Positions 44,255 to 52,245 of a stretch of DNA of 64,000 bases are shown here, piece after piece. Below the pieces are notes generated by a model that saw nothing but the letters and a program-made list of their open reading frames with translations, was not told the origin of the DNA and made no database searches. The DNA is from Rhizobium lusitanum (lineage in GTDB: Bacteria > Pseudomonadota > Alphaproteobacteria > Rhizobiales > Rhizobiaceae), in the NCBI RefSeq assembly GCF_014189535.1, contig NZ_CP050307.1, positions 1,364,001-1,428,000 on the forward strand, written 5' to 3'. A program made the translations under genes and the position numbers. Positions within the stretch are counted from its first letter, which is position 1. The number at the start of each line of letters is the position of its first letter.

Positions 44255-44680
44255 TCACGTCTGCTTGACGGCGATGAACGAAGCGACGTACCCGGCCGGG
44301 GAACCGTTATGCGGTTTTGCGCGCAATACCGATCCGACAAAAGCCGGGACCTGGTCGACACCCTTGGGCCAGGTAAAGGCGTCGGTGCCGTGATAGTCGT
44401 ATTCCCAACCCGCCGTCGGTGTTCCCGACCGCCCGGTGCCGGTCAGCATGAAGGCAATTCGAACGTCTCCGCCATCGACCGGCACCACCGGGCCGCTGAG
44501 ATCGAGAACGTAGCCGGACCCCATATCGAGCGTCCCGCTCACTTGTCCGTTCAATACCGCAAGCGCGAATATGCCTTCGCCAAAGATGTTTTGGAGTGCT
44601 TTTTGAGCGTCGTCTCCAACGAGCGCGGCATCGTTTCGATAGCTTCTATAGGTCCAGCGTCCCTGCAACTGAAATGACAT
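44255..44680 (-). CDS. Conserved protein of the tyrosinase operon, unknown function
   Basis: A 141-residue protein with no signal peptide, predicted all-beta (LQGRWTYRSYRND, GEGIFALAVLNGQVSGTLDMGSGYVLDLSGPV, WEYDYHGTDAFTWPKGVDQVPAFVGSVLRAKPHNG). The pattern resembles small beta-barrel/lipocalin-like proteins. It lies 151 bp upstream of the multicopper oxidase gene in the same direction and is probably the first gene of the operon. Confidence 0.6.
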   Translation of the reverse strand: MSFQLQGRWTYRSYRNDAALVGDDAQKALQNIFGEGIFALAVLNGQVSGTLDMGSGYVLDLSGPVVPVDGGDVRIAFMLTGTGRSGTPTAGWEYDYHGTDAFTWPKGVDQVPAFVGSVLRAKPHNGSPAGYVASFIAVKQT

Positions 44681-45108
44681 GTAAAATCCCCCAATTCTAC
44701 TGTGGCCATAGACTTCGTCCGCGTTAAGACGCGTTCGTTACATCAGAAAACCGCAACCATGCGGCACTGTGAGATGTCGAGATTCAAAATCGGCAACGAC
44801 AAGAACACCATGTGTTCTTACAATTAGAGAATGTATCTCAGAGCAATTGAACCAGCAAGTGGTTATATGCAAATATTCAAATATATTGTGAGGTCGCGTT
44901 GCGGAGCAGCTGGTTTGGAGACGCTATTGCCTTAAGCTCACATTCACAGGCTGTTGATTATCGAATTACGTTGACCCCCTTTTCCACTTTGTCATGCTCC
45001 TGTGCCAGAGGAGGAAGGCAAAATATTCCAAACGATTGGAAGTATATACATGCGTCACTGCGAAACGGGCAATTGGATCACTTTCGACAGGAGTATCTCA
45101 TCTGCGGA
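44681..45108. other. AT-rich intergenic region between luxI and the tyrosinase operon
   Basis: 428 bp of lower GC than the genes to its left, with no recognised gene. It should contain the promoter of the tyrosinase operon. No copy of the 16-bp palindrome found upstream of luxI is visible here. Confidence 0.5.
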
Positions 45109-45828
45109 TCAAGCCGCCGCGTAAGGGATCTTTGTTGTTTCCTCAGCGAGACGCGCTTCGCCTGGATGCAGAAACTCTAGATGGCTCAAAGGAACATCAG
45201 GCCTCAACGGGTTTTGAAAGCCGCGTTCGAGCTGGAGCGTACTACCTTGCATCGAATAGAGACTGTGATGGCGCAGCAGGCCGGATACCGACGGGGTTGC
45301 CTGAATAGGCACTATCACTTCGTTATCGAGATATGAAGAAGCAGCAAGCGTATTGACATCCCAGCCAGTGGAAATCAGAAGATTTACCAGATTCGGGTGG
45401 GTCTCGACGATTAACGAGGCAATGCCGGCGGCGAGACAAAACTCCATCACCCCCGTCATCAAGACATGCGCGGCTGGTAGCCCATTGATCAGAATGTCGC
45501 CTTCAGCGACGACACAGCGAGTCCACTCGAAAATGCCTGGTCCACACGGCCACTTTCCTCCATGCATGATCTCGGGATAGACGTGTGAGAGGAGATGCGG
45601 CTCTGCCGTCGGCAGCAGTCGCGAATAGCCCACGACCTCCCCTTCCCTAATAAGCGCCAGATGCAAGGCTTGCTGATGATCGAACTGATCGATTTCGCGG
45701 CCATCTTCTCGACGGAGCGCATGCCAACCAAGGCGTTCGACGAACTGTTCGTGCCGAAAGCGCCAAATTTTCTCCATGGCATCTTGATTTGATGCTGAGT
45801 GACCGATGAAAATCCTAATCATTTTCAC
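45109..45828 (-). CDS. LuxI-type acyl-homoserine-lactone synthase
   Basis: A 239-residue LuxI family enzyme that makes N-acyl-homoserine lactone from S-adenosylmethionine and an acyl carrier protein thioester. The invariant residues are in place: R25, F29 and W35 (FRHEQFVERLGW), D47 and D50 (EIDQFD), R70 (GYSRLL), E101 and R104 (FEWTR). After the core there is a C-terminal extension of ~25 residues. The gene follows the luxR-type gene on the same strand, with a 16-bp palindrome in the 65-bp gap, 46 bp before the ATG, as expected for autoinduction. The acyl chain cannot be predicted. Confidence 0.92.
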   Translation of the reverse strand: MKMIRIFIGHSASNQDAMEKIWRFRHEQFVERLGWHALRREDGREIDQFDHQQALHLALIREGEVVGYSRLLPTAEPHLLSHVYPEIMHGGKWPCGPGIFEWTRCVVAEGDILINGLPAAHVLMTGVMEFCLAAGIASLIVETHPNLVNLLISTGWDVNTLAASSYLDNEVIVPIQATPSVSGLLRHHSLYSMQGSTLQLERGFQNPLRPDVPLSHLEFLHPGEARLAEETTKIPYAAA

Positions 45829-45873
45829 ACCTAATTTTGGACAAAAGGTGCAACATATTTTTCGTCGCTTAAA

Positions 45874-45889
45874 TGAGTAAATTTACTCA
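45874..45889. promoter_or_regulatory. 16-bp perfect palindrome upstream of luxI, candidate lux-type box
   Basis: TGAGTAAATTTACTCA is a perfect palindrome between the luxR stop and the luxI start. LuxR-type dimers bind 18-20 bp inverted repeats at this sort of position. A second copy with one mismatch lies at 47077-47092. Confidence 0.6.
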
Positions 45890-45893
45890 AAAT

Positions 45894-46637
45894 CTAACGA
45901 AGAATGCCTGCGCGATAGCTCTCTGCGATCATCTGGGCAGCGTTGACGACGTTGAGCTTGCGTTGGACATTCGATATTTCGTTTTGAATGGTTCTATGCG
46001 AGCGTCCAAGGATACTAGCAACCTCCACAGCCGTTTTCCCTGCTGCGCACCATTGGATGATTTCACGCTCACGCGCTGTTACTCGCAGTGCGCTCGTGTT
46101 GCGCACATGCGCTTTTTGCACGGTCAATCCACGCAAAGCGTTATGGGCGTAAATCGCCAAAACATGCAGTGTTCCGCGCGCGGGTTTTGAAAGATCTACT
46201 TTGTCCGCGCCAAAGGTGACAATTGCCTGAGATCCACCGGCGGTGTGTAGCGGAACACTATACCCATCGTTTATCGTGAATTCCTTGGCTTCATTCATGA
46301 TACGGCGCGCACAGCGCCCAAGTTCCTGATTGCGCAACGCTTCGGACCACACAAAGGCAGAATCCTGCATCCTGCATAGATTGATGACAGGATCCGCGTG
46401 AACGTAGTTGTTTGACAAATAATGCTCAAACCATTCCGCGGGCCACGCATTCAGCATAAAATAGGAATCGATACGCTCACTCGGCGACGGAATTCCTGAT
46501 ATCGCAAAGCAATTGAAGCCAAAATGATGAGCTGCTTTGGCCAGCGAGTTCAGTATATCTTCCCTAGACGTCGCTCCTGCGGTCTCCGATAGGAAATCGA
46601 ACATGACGTTCGCTGATGCCAAAGCTTCACTGTCCAT
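45894..46637 (-). CDS. LuxR-type quorum-sensing regulator
   Basis: A 247-residue LuxR protein: autoinducer-binding domain with the conserved aromatic/acidic set (WFEHYLSNNYVHADPVI, FVWSEAL) and a C-terminal GerE helix-turn-helix (LRVTAREREIIQWCAAGKTAVEVASILGRSHRTIQNEISNVQRKL). Start at 46637 is fixed by GGAGGAAAGA. It faces left, upstream of luxI, so the pair may be partly cotranscribed. It is the obvious reader of the AHL made by the neighbouring LuxI and probably binds the TGAGTAAATTTACTCA-type sites. Confidence 0.9.
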   Translation of the reverse strand: MDSEALASANVMFDFLSETAGATSREDILNSLAKAAHHFGFNCFAISGIPSPSERIDSYFMLNAWPAEWFEHYLSNNYVHADPVINLCRMQDSAFVWSEALRNQELGRCARRIMNEAKEFTINDGYSVPLHTAGGSQAIVTFGADKVDLSKPARGTLHVLAIYAHNALRGLTVQKAHVRNTSALRVTAREREIIQWCAAGKTAVEVASILGRSHRTIQNEISNVQRKLNVVNAAQMIAESYRAGILR

Positions 46638-47352
46638 TCTTTCCTCCGGAAGTTTAACATTAGCTACAGAGCAACCACGTCGACACACCTACCGCCAGCA
46701 TAATTTCAGAAATGTCTAATTATCATACAACTTACCATAGGTAGAGTAAAGGAATACAATAACTCGCGCTTTATCACCGTGATGTGCGGAAAAGCGCATC
46801 AAGAATGATGGGTTTTCACCGCATAGAATTGCGTTGAAATCTGCTCTCAACGCAGGGTCCTATCCCATCGTTTTGATCTTCAATAACGAGGATCCTAAAT
46901 CATATCGGGCATGCAGCTTATAATTGCTTCGATGGAAGAAAGCTTTCGGTTAGGTCAGCAAAAAGCCAACCGCATCTCCAGCCCGCCAACATGGGACAGC
47001 TGTAACTTTAATCTCGCGAGGCAGAATATCGTTGCAGCGATGACATCGATATGGCGGTGATTGTTTCCTGAGAAGGTGAGTAAATTTGCTCATTTACTAC
47101 GATGAACCAGGACTATAAATGACTAACACAAGAATATGATTTAGATATACATAAAACACTCAAGGCATACAATCCTTAAGGCGGAAATATGTCTTGAGTG
47201 TTGCTGAATTTCTCCCTGAATACTTCATTCCCCGGCGAGACATACCTGAGCCCAAAGCCGGTAGAGAATGCAATTTGCCACGCGTTGATAGCCACATTTG
47301 AATCTCAACCGGCACGAAGCAACGTCCTGGTGTCGAAGGGAGGGTTTGGGCC
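46638..47352. other. AT-rich divergent regulatory region
   Basis: 715 bp with no recognised gene separate luxR (leftward) from the decarboxylase cluster (rightward). The region is AT-rich and carries the second TGAGTAAATTT-type palindrome at 47077-47092. Promoters for both directions must lie here. Confidence 0.55.
47077..47092. promoter_or_regulatory. 16-bp near-palindrome upstream of the decarboxylase cluster
   Basis: TGAGTAAATTTGCTCA differs from the luxI site (45874-45889) at one base. It also overlaps a second inverted repeat, AGTAAAT (47079-47085) with ATTTACT (47092-47098). Lying 261 bp before the first cluster gene, it is a candidate site for quorum control of the cluster. Confidence 0.55.
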
Positions 47353-48345
47353 ATGTCGTCCATCGCAAGATATAACGGTGAATATGATCCCGCCGTGGTC
47401 GTCAGCGGTGCGATCGGTCCATACGCTGCCGTTTGTGGAGGGACAGTCGGAAACGGCGCGTCCGGAACCGGCTATGTGACGGGGTTGAAACTCGCTGTGG
47501 GAATTACGTCTGCGGCTGGGCTGGATGAAGGCACATGTAGGATCGTGTCCGGGGACAGATGCCGTGTTGCCGGCACCTATATCGGTCAAACAAATTTTTT
47601 GATCGCAACCTCCTACACTGGACTCGACGGCGTTATCTGGGGCCTCGATGTCGTCGCCGAACCTTCCATAAACAATACTGTTCCACAGCCATTATTTTTG
47701 CAAAATCAGCCGGACGGCCCGCCAATTCCGGTCCTACCGATTGAACCGTTGCTGCAAGCCAGCCGTCAACTCCTCGGTACGCGTGAATCCCGAGATGGCC
47801 AGGTACAGGAACAGCGCTTTCCACCACTTCCAGGATTGCAGCTGGTCGCAGCCTACAAATCCGGGGCGGGTTATGGGCCGGGTTGGATCTGGTCGGCATT
47901 AGCATTGGCGGTCCTGGTCGATCGGAGCAGCGGCTCGAGTCTCTTCAACGAAGATGGGGGCATGTTTGGAGATGCGCAAACCAAGGAAGCCGATGTGCGG
48001 TCCTTCCTGATGCAAACCCTTCATTGCGTGGGTAACAGCATCGTTGCGTGTGGTCAGAACCACAACGTCCGCTACGGCCGGATCTTCGCCGGCGCAAAGG
48101 CACTCTATGTCCCCGAGGGCTATTATGGCTGCGCGATTGCCTGCGGCCCGTACCTGACGTTGGCGCAACGAACAATTCCCCCTGGATGGTCTGCGGCGCA
48201 ACTTGCCAACGCAGACAGACCGGAATGGGAGACAGCGCTTGGGCTTGTTCCGTTGGCTCGCTCGCCGCCGATCTATCTGCCATCAGGAGAGGTCATACCT
48301 GGTGGGACAAGGATTGTCTCGATGGGGTGTGCGCCAGACGCTTGA
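47353..48345 (+). CDS. Pyruvoyl-dependent histidine-decarboxylase-like proenzyme
   Basis: A 330-residue protein of the bacterial pyruvoyl-dependent histidine decarboxylase family (Lactobacillus HdcA type). Matching segments, in order: TGYVTGLKLAVG, IVSGDRCRVAGTYIGQTNF, the self-cleavage site ATSYTG, IWSALALAVLVDRSSGSSLF, SIVACGQNHN and GCAIACGPYLTLAQRTIP. The residue that becomes the pyruvoyl group is S87; the residue before it is Thr86 instead of Ser. Counterparts of substrate-binding Asp63 (D68), Phe195 (F198) and catalytic Glu197 (E200) of the Lactobacillus enzyme are kept, while Tyr62 is Gly. So it should self-process into beta and alpha chains and decarboxylate histidine or a similar amino acid. 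GGGAGG precedes the ATG. The family is typical of Gram-positives; presence here suggests transfer. Confidence 0.85.
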   Translation: MSSIARYNGEYDPAVVVSGAIGPYAAVCGGTVGNGASGTGYVTGLKLAVGITSAAGLDEGTCRIVSGDRCRVAGTYIGQTNFLIATSYTGLDGVIWGLDVVAEPSINNTVPQPLFLQNQPDGPPIPVLPIEPLLQASRQLLGTRESRDGQVQEQRFPPLPGLQLVAAYKSGAGYGPGWIWSALALAVLVDRSSGSSLFNEDGGMFGDAQTKEADVRSFLMQTLHCVGNSIVACGQNHNVRYGRIFAGAKALYVPEGYYGCAIACGPYLTLAQRTIPPGWSAAQLANADRPEWETALGLVPLARSPPIYLPSGEVIPGGTRIVSMGCAPDA

Positions 48346-48420
48346 GCATTTGCCGGTCATGCAAACGGTCCATTCAATTGGCTTTCGCAGTGCAGTGAAC
48401 CACCAACCTGGGAGTATGTC

Positions 48421-48648
48421 ATGACAGTCACAATCAAACGCAAGGCAAAATTCGCAGTGATTTCAACAGCTCAGCTGCGCGCCATCAGCCCTCTTTCCGA
48501 TGAGGATGTTATCAACGCACAGAGCCATGTCTCGAAGGAGATGATCGCGGCACTCGAAGAAATGGTGAACGCCGCAAAGGCCGGCCGAATAAAGGGCGAC
48601 GAAGTATTGGCCTTCGGCGCCGTTGCATGGGCGGGTGCCGCGGTCTAA
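48421..48648 (+). CDS. Small 75-residue protein of the quorum-linked cluster
   Basis: A 75-residue protein: basic N-terminus (MTVTIKRKAKFAVISTAQLR), a central acidic helical part (SPLSDEDVINAQSHVSKEMI, AALEEMVNAAKAGRIKGDE) and a small-residue hydrophobic tail (VLAFGAVAWAGAAV). GGGAGT lies just upstream. It has no cysteine, so a thioether peptide is excluded; the leader-plus-tail layout could be a peptide precursor or an accessory subunit for the decarboxylase before it. No family is recognised. Confidence 0.65.
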   Translation: MTVTIKRKAKFAVISTAQLRAISPLSDEDVINAQSHVSKEMIAALEEMVNAAKAGRIKGDEVLAFGAVAWAGAAV

Positions 48649-48762
48649 CGGCGGAAACCAGAAACGAAATCGATCAGGCACATTGCATCGGCAGCGCCGG
48701 CTATCCCACAAACGATCTGAAGCACTGCGAAAGCGTGGTCAGGTTCGGCGTCAGGCAGGAAA

Positions 48763-50682
48763 ATGTGTCTGATTTTACTCTACGAGTGTGCGATGAAACG
48801 TTCCGAACTTCTTTTGCCACCCACAACCAGGCAGGATTCCCGGATCTGGCTGAACCAGCCACATGGGACGATCGGGGCTGCCCCGTTGGAAACCATAATC
48901 GGTCAATTCGGGCGACATAAAACTCTGACACCGAAAACGTTCCACTGCCGTAGTCTGAACGGTGATCTTTCCACCTTCGCCACGGCAATCCGCCTGCTCG
49001 AAAAGCTCTGCGAGGAACCGGCAATCGGTGTGCTTTCCGGCCAGTTGGGTAGGCTGATCGATGGTATGCGTAAGGCGTGCGCTGAAGAAGCACATCTCGA
49101 TTCCGCAGCGGGCCTGGAAGGCGCAATCCAGAAAAACGGCGATGCACTGGCAGCATTGCGGCGGATCAGCCGCGAAAGCATGGTCAGCAGCAATCTCATC
49201 GATCAGGCCGCGCGCTGCGTTCTCGCAGCACTTGACGCGGCAGGTTACACACATGTGGTGATATCGAGTGCTGAGATCATCGATCGACCGAGCTTGAAGC
49301 TGTTTGCCAGAGCCTGTCTGCTGACCCCTGAAAATAGCAGGTTGGTTTGGATCTGGACGGCGACCGCTTCGAACTCTTGGAAAACGCACCCGGGTTTGGA
49401 GTTCGGGATGCTGCCGGTCTGCGCCCGTGAAAACTTCATGGAGGCCATAAAGTCCGTCTTGCAGCCCCTTGAACTGGATGCTCCGCAAGGTTCCCACGAG
49501 GTCGGCACTGCTCTCAAGACCCATATTGCGCAGCGAGGGGTCGGTGGCGCGACCGGCTGGCTGGCCAATCTCAACTACGATGCCTGCGCGCATTGGGCTG
49601 CGGCCCAGGCCGATCCCGGCGTTGACGACTGCCGCCTCATCGCTCTGCTTATGGTCAACCTTGGTCTTTACGACGATGCCGTCGATATCCTGCAGCGCGC
49701 TATTGCCATCTGCAGTCAAGCGACACTGCGTTGCCATCTCTGGTATGTAAGCGGCCTCATCTGGTCAAAGCGCCTATATAATGTCGCGCGCTCGAATGCT
49801 TGTTTTGACATGGGCGATGCGGCGTTAGAGAGCGTTGCTGCCGGAGACGGTGGCGACCCCCACATGGAACGCGCGTGGGTTCAGAACGGCCGTGCGATGA
49901 ACGCAATCCTCGCCGCGCGACTGGCTCATAAGCCCATTTCGACTGCCTTCCCGATTGCCTTCAGCCATCTGACGCGAGCGTTTGATCTTGTGCGTGACGG
50001 AGGTACCCGGGACCGCGTCTATCTGCGCTTCAATCTGCTCGGCAACATGAGCAACCTGATGGAGATCGGCGGAAACTACGCAGTCGCACTGGACCTGCTG
50101 AACAGAACCTTTGACGAATCCCTGGCGCGTGGAGCCGAGAACGAACGGGAGTGGATCGCACAGCAGAGATGCATGCGTGCAGCGCTGATGGCGCGAGCAG
50201 GCGACGCCGCTGCGGCCATTCCAATCTTTGCCGAAGCGCGGGAACTAATGCAGCAGTTCGATCGGCCGATCAGCGCCGAAGCGCTCGGCCGGTCGCAGGC
50301 AAAAGCGCTCTATCAGAGCGGCGCCTACGGCGAAGCGCGAGAGCTGTTTTCGACTTGCCTGGACGAAGCGCGCGCACTGCGCAGCCGGCTTGGCGTGCAG
50401 ACACATGTCATTGGACTTGCGGCTTGCGAGATTTCGCTCGGTCGGGAGAAAACAGCTCTTTCACTGCTTCGCACGATCGGAGAGCTGGAAGACGTCTGGG
50501 CCTTGCCGCCAGCCGCCCTTGCATCTGCAGATCTGAGTGGCCTGCGGATCCAGGACGCATACTATGGGCTATCGTTGAGTATTCCCGAAGTCGATCTCGA
50601 AGACATGGCGCCGGCCAGTATCGCCGGAGCGCTACGCGGACGGCAAACCGAAGTGGACGCAGTCAGGGCGTTGAAGAAATGA
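48763..50682 (+). CDS. TPR protein with a degenerate STAND-type ATPase region
   Basis: A 639-residue protein. Around residues 160-205 the text HVVISSAEIIDRPSLKLFAR resembles the Walker B and following helix of LuxR/AAA-type STAND ATPases, but no Walker A (GxxxxGKS/T) is found before it, so ATP binding is doubtful. From about residue 290 on, helical repeats of TPR type follow (ALLMVNLGLYDDAVDILQRA, LLGNMSNLMEIGGNYAVALDLLNRTF, ALYQSGAYGEARELFSTCL). It likely acts as a scaffold. Start uncertain: 48763 (CAGGAAA before it) or 48793. Its stop overlaps the next gene (ATGA). Confidence 0.7.
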   Translation: MCLILLYECAMKRSELLLPPTTRQDSRIWLNQPHGTIGAAPLETIIGQFGRHKTLTPKTFHCRSLNGDLSTFATAIRLLEKLCEEPAIGVLSGQLGRLIDGMRKACAEEAHLDSAAGLEGAIQKNGDALAALRRISRESMVSSNLIDQAARCVLAALDAAGYTHVVISSAEIIDRPSLKLFARACLLTPENSRLVWIWTATASNSWKTHPGLEFGMLPVCARENFMEAIKSVLQPLELDAPQGSHEVGTALKTHIAQRGVGGATGWLANLNYDACAHWAAAQADPGVDDCRLIALLMVNLGLYDDAVDILQRAIAICSQATLRCHLWYVSGLIWSKRLYNVARSNACFDMGDAALESVAAGDGGDPHMERAWVQNGRAMNAILAARLAHKPISTAFPIAFSHLTRAFDLVRDGGTRDRVYLRFNLLGNMSNLMEIGGNYAVALDLLNRTFDESLARGAENEREWIAQQRCMRAALMARAGDAAAAIPIFAEARELMQQFDRPISAEALGRSQAKALYQSGAYGEARELFSTCLDEARALRSRLGVQTHVIGLAACEISLGREKTALSLLRTIGELEDVWALPPAALASADLSGLRIQDAYYGLSLSIPEVDLEDMAPASIAGALRGRQTEVDAVRALKK

Positions 50683-51656
50683 GCGATCGATCCAAGAAGC
50701 CACAACTTCGGTGCCTTATCATTGGTACCGGACAGATCGGAACCTTCGCCGTGCGCAGTTTTACGCAGGCAGGCTGGGTCGTCACCGCCGCCGACCTCGC
50801 CCCCAATATCGGCTATATCAGAAGATTCGGGCGCGCGGATTGCCCCATCCATAGTGTGGACGTGACCGATGCCGGGATGGTTCGCGCGCTTTTCGATCAT
50901 GCCGGTGTGTGTGATGCCGTGGTCTTCGCCGCCGGCTTGACGGGGCAGCGAACCCAGACAGATCCTTCATTGGCGACCGATATTCTCCTAAAAGGGACCG
51001 AATCCATTGCAGCGGCAATGCGCGCAACGGGCATTCCCAGGCTCGTCGGCGTTAGCAGCCTTGCCGTTTATGCCACCGGTCGGAATTCTTCCGAGCCACT
51101 CTGCGAAGCCGAAAACCCGACCGGTCAGGTCGGCGTCTACGGCTCCGTCATTCGACGCATGGAGGCGGCAATGATCGCGTTGGAGGGACTGTCGGTCGGC
51201 CTCGCAAGGGCGGCCGGAGTTTACGGCCCCAACCGTTATGGACACGGCAGCCAATCCTCCCAACTGATCGAAAGGCTCCTCTACAGTGCCGCCTTGAAAC
51301 AACCGATAAACCTTCAGGGTTACTGGCAAGACTGCGACGATTTCATCTATGCGCGCGATCTGGGGGACGCCCTTGAAGGGCTAGCAAGGCCTGGTCATCC
51401 CGAGGGTTGCGAAATCATCAATGTCGGAACCGGAACGACGGCGAGCCTGCGGGAACTGATTGAGGCGATTGAGCAGTCAATCGGACCGATCGATGTCAAT
51501 CTTGTCGCCCCTGATCCGCCACGCGCTCCGTTGGCTCGCCCGCCTTTGGACACTGCAAGGATGCTCAAGCGCATCGGCCCTCCGAAATTTACGCTCAAGG
51601 AAGCCATGCGCGACTTTGCACGTGAGGTTGATCTTTTAATCGCACAGGAGGCGTGA
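50679..51656 (+). CDS. NAD-dependent epimerase/dehydratase-like SDR
   Basis: A 325-residue extended short-chain dehydrogenase/reductase. The N-terminal LIIGTGQIGTFAVRSFTQAGW gives the GxGxxG cofactor site, followed by DVTDAGMVRALFD, VVFAAGLTGQ, VGVSSLAVYATG and a C-terminal substrate domain. The usual YxxxK catalytic pair reads YGSVIRR: the lysine position is Ile with Arg beside it, so it may not use standard SDR chemistry. Starts in an ATGA overlap with the TPR gene, which shows tight translational coupling. It probably reduces or epimerises an intermediate of the cluster's product. Confidence 0.8.
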   Translation: MSDRSKKPQLRCLIIGTGQIGTFAVRSFTQAGWVVTAADLAPNIGYIRRFGRADCPIHSVDVTDAGMVRALFDHAGVCDAVVFAAGLTGQRTQTDPSLATDILLKGTESIAAAMRATGIPRLVGVSSLAVYATGRNSSEPLCEAENPTGQVGVYGSVIRRMEAAMIALEGLSVGLARAAGVYGPNRYGHGSQSSQLIERLLYSAALKQPINLQGYWQDCDDFIYARDLGDALEGLARPGHPEGCEIINVGTGTTASLRELIEAIEQSIGPIDVNLVAPDPPRAPLARPPLDTARMLKRIGPPKFTLKEAMRDFAREVDLLIAQEA

Positions 51657-51660
51657 CCAT

Positions 51661-52245
51661 ATGCAAACCAATCCCGATCTGTTGGCGATTTGCGCATCGT
51701 TGAAGCCCGCGCCAGGACGAATGGAACCATCGGCTTGCCGGGAAATATTGAGAGCCGCGACCACCTATCTCTCCCGTGTCGTCCCCAATATCGAAACCCT
51801 GGATCTGCGCGATGCGGCATTGCCCGGTTTTGAGGGCTTGGCCCCGGCGCATCACTACGATCCGGCGGTCATGCGCGTTCACCAACGCATCCGCGCAGCG
51901 TCCGGATTGATCTTCTCTATTCCCGCCTATTGGGGTGGGGTTGGCGGTGCTTTCAAGACATTTGTCGAACTCGTCTGCGGACCAAGCTACGAAAATGCAT
52001 CATCATCGCCCTTTCAAGGCAAGCCCGCAGTCGTTCTGCTTGTCGGGTCCGATCCGTTTTCAGCCGAGAGCGGAACTGCGCAGCTGGAAAATATCTTCGA
52101 GGCGATCGGCGTGCACCTAATCTGCGAGCTTGTGGTCGTGCCCAATCCGGCAGCAACGGGTGCGTCCGATGCGGCCATTCATGCGCTGATCGGCGCGTCC
52201 GCCCAACTCGCGCAGCATATTATCAAAGTGGAAGAGGGCGCATGA
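51661..52245 (+). CDS. NAD(P)H-dependent FMN reductase
   Basis: A 194-residue flavodoxin-like protein of the SsuE/ChrR family: LLAICASLKPAPGRME (phosphate loop region), IFSIPAYWGGVGGAFKTFVELV (flavin ring loop) and VVLLVGSDPFSAES. It reduces FMN with NAD(P)H and could supply reduced flavin or reduce a substrate directly. It starts 4 bp after the SDR gene and overlaps the methyltransferase gene by ATGA. Confidence 0.82.
   Translation: MQTNPDLLAICASLKPAPGRMEPSACREILRAATTYLSRVVPNIETLDLRDAALPGFEGLAPAHHYDPAVMRVHQRIRAASGLIFSIPAYWGGVGGAFKTFVELVCGPSYENASSSPFQGKPAVVLLVGSDPFSAESGTAQLENIFEAIGVHLICELVVVPNPAATGASDAAIHALIGASAQLAQHIIKVEEGA

Noticed and set aside
44681..45108. Third copy of the luxI-type palindrome before the tyrosinase operon
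   Set aside because: Looked for TGAGTAAATTT-type sequence here; only short unrelated repeats (GAGA...TCTC) are present.
48421..48648. Classical RiPP precursor
   Set aside because: No cysteine, no leader motif of known classes and no typical modifying enzyme (YcaO, lanthipeptide synthase, radical SAM) nearby; left as open possibility only.
51930..52241. Upstream extension of the methyltransferase frame
   Set aside because: Out-of-frame with the FMN reductase gene; start at 52242 in an ATGA overlap is better.
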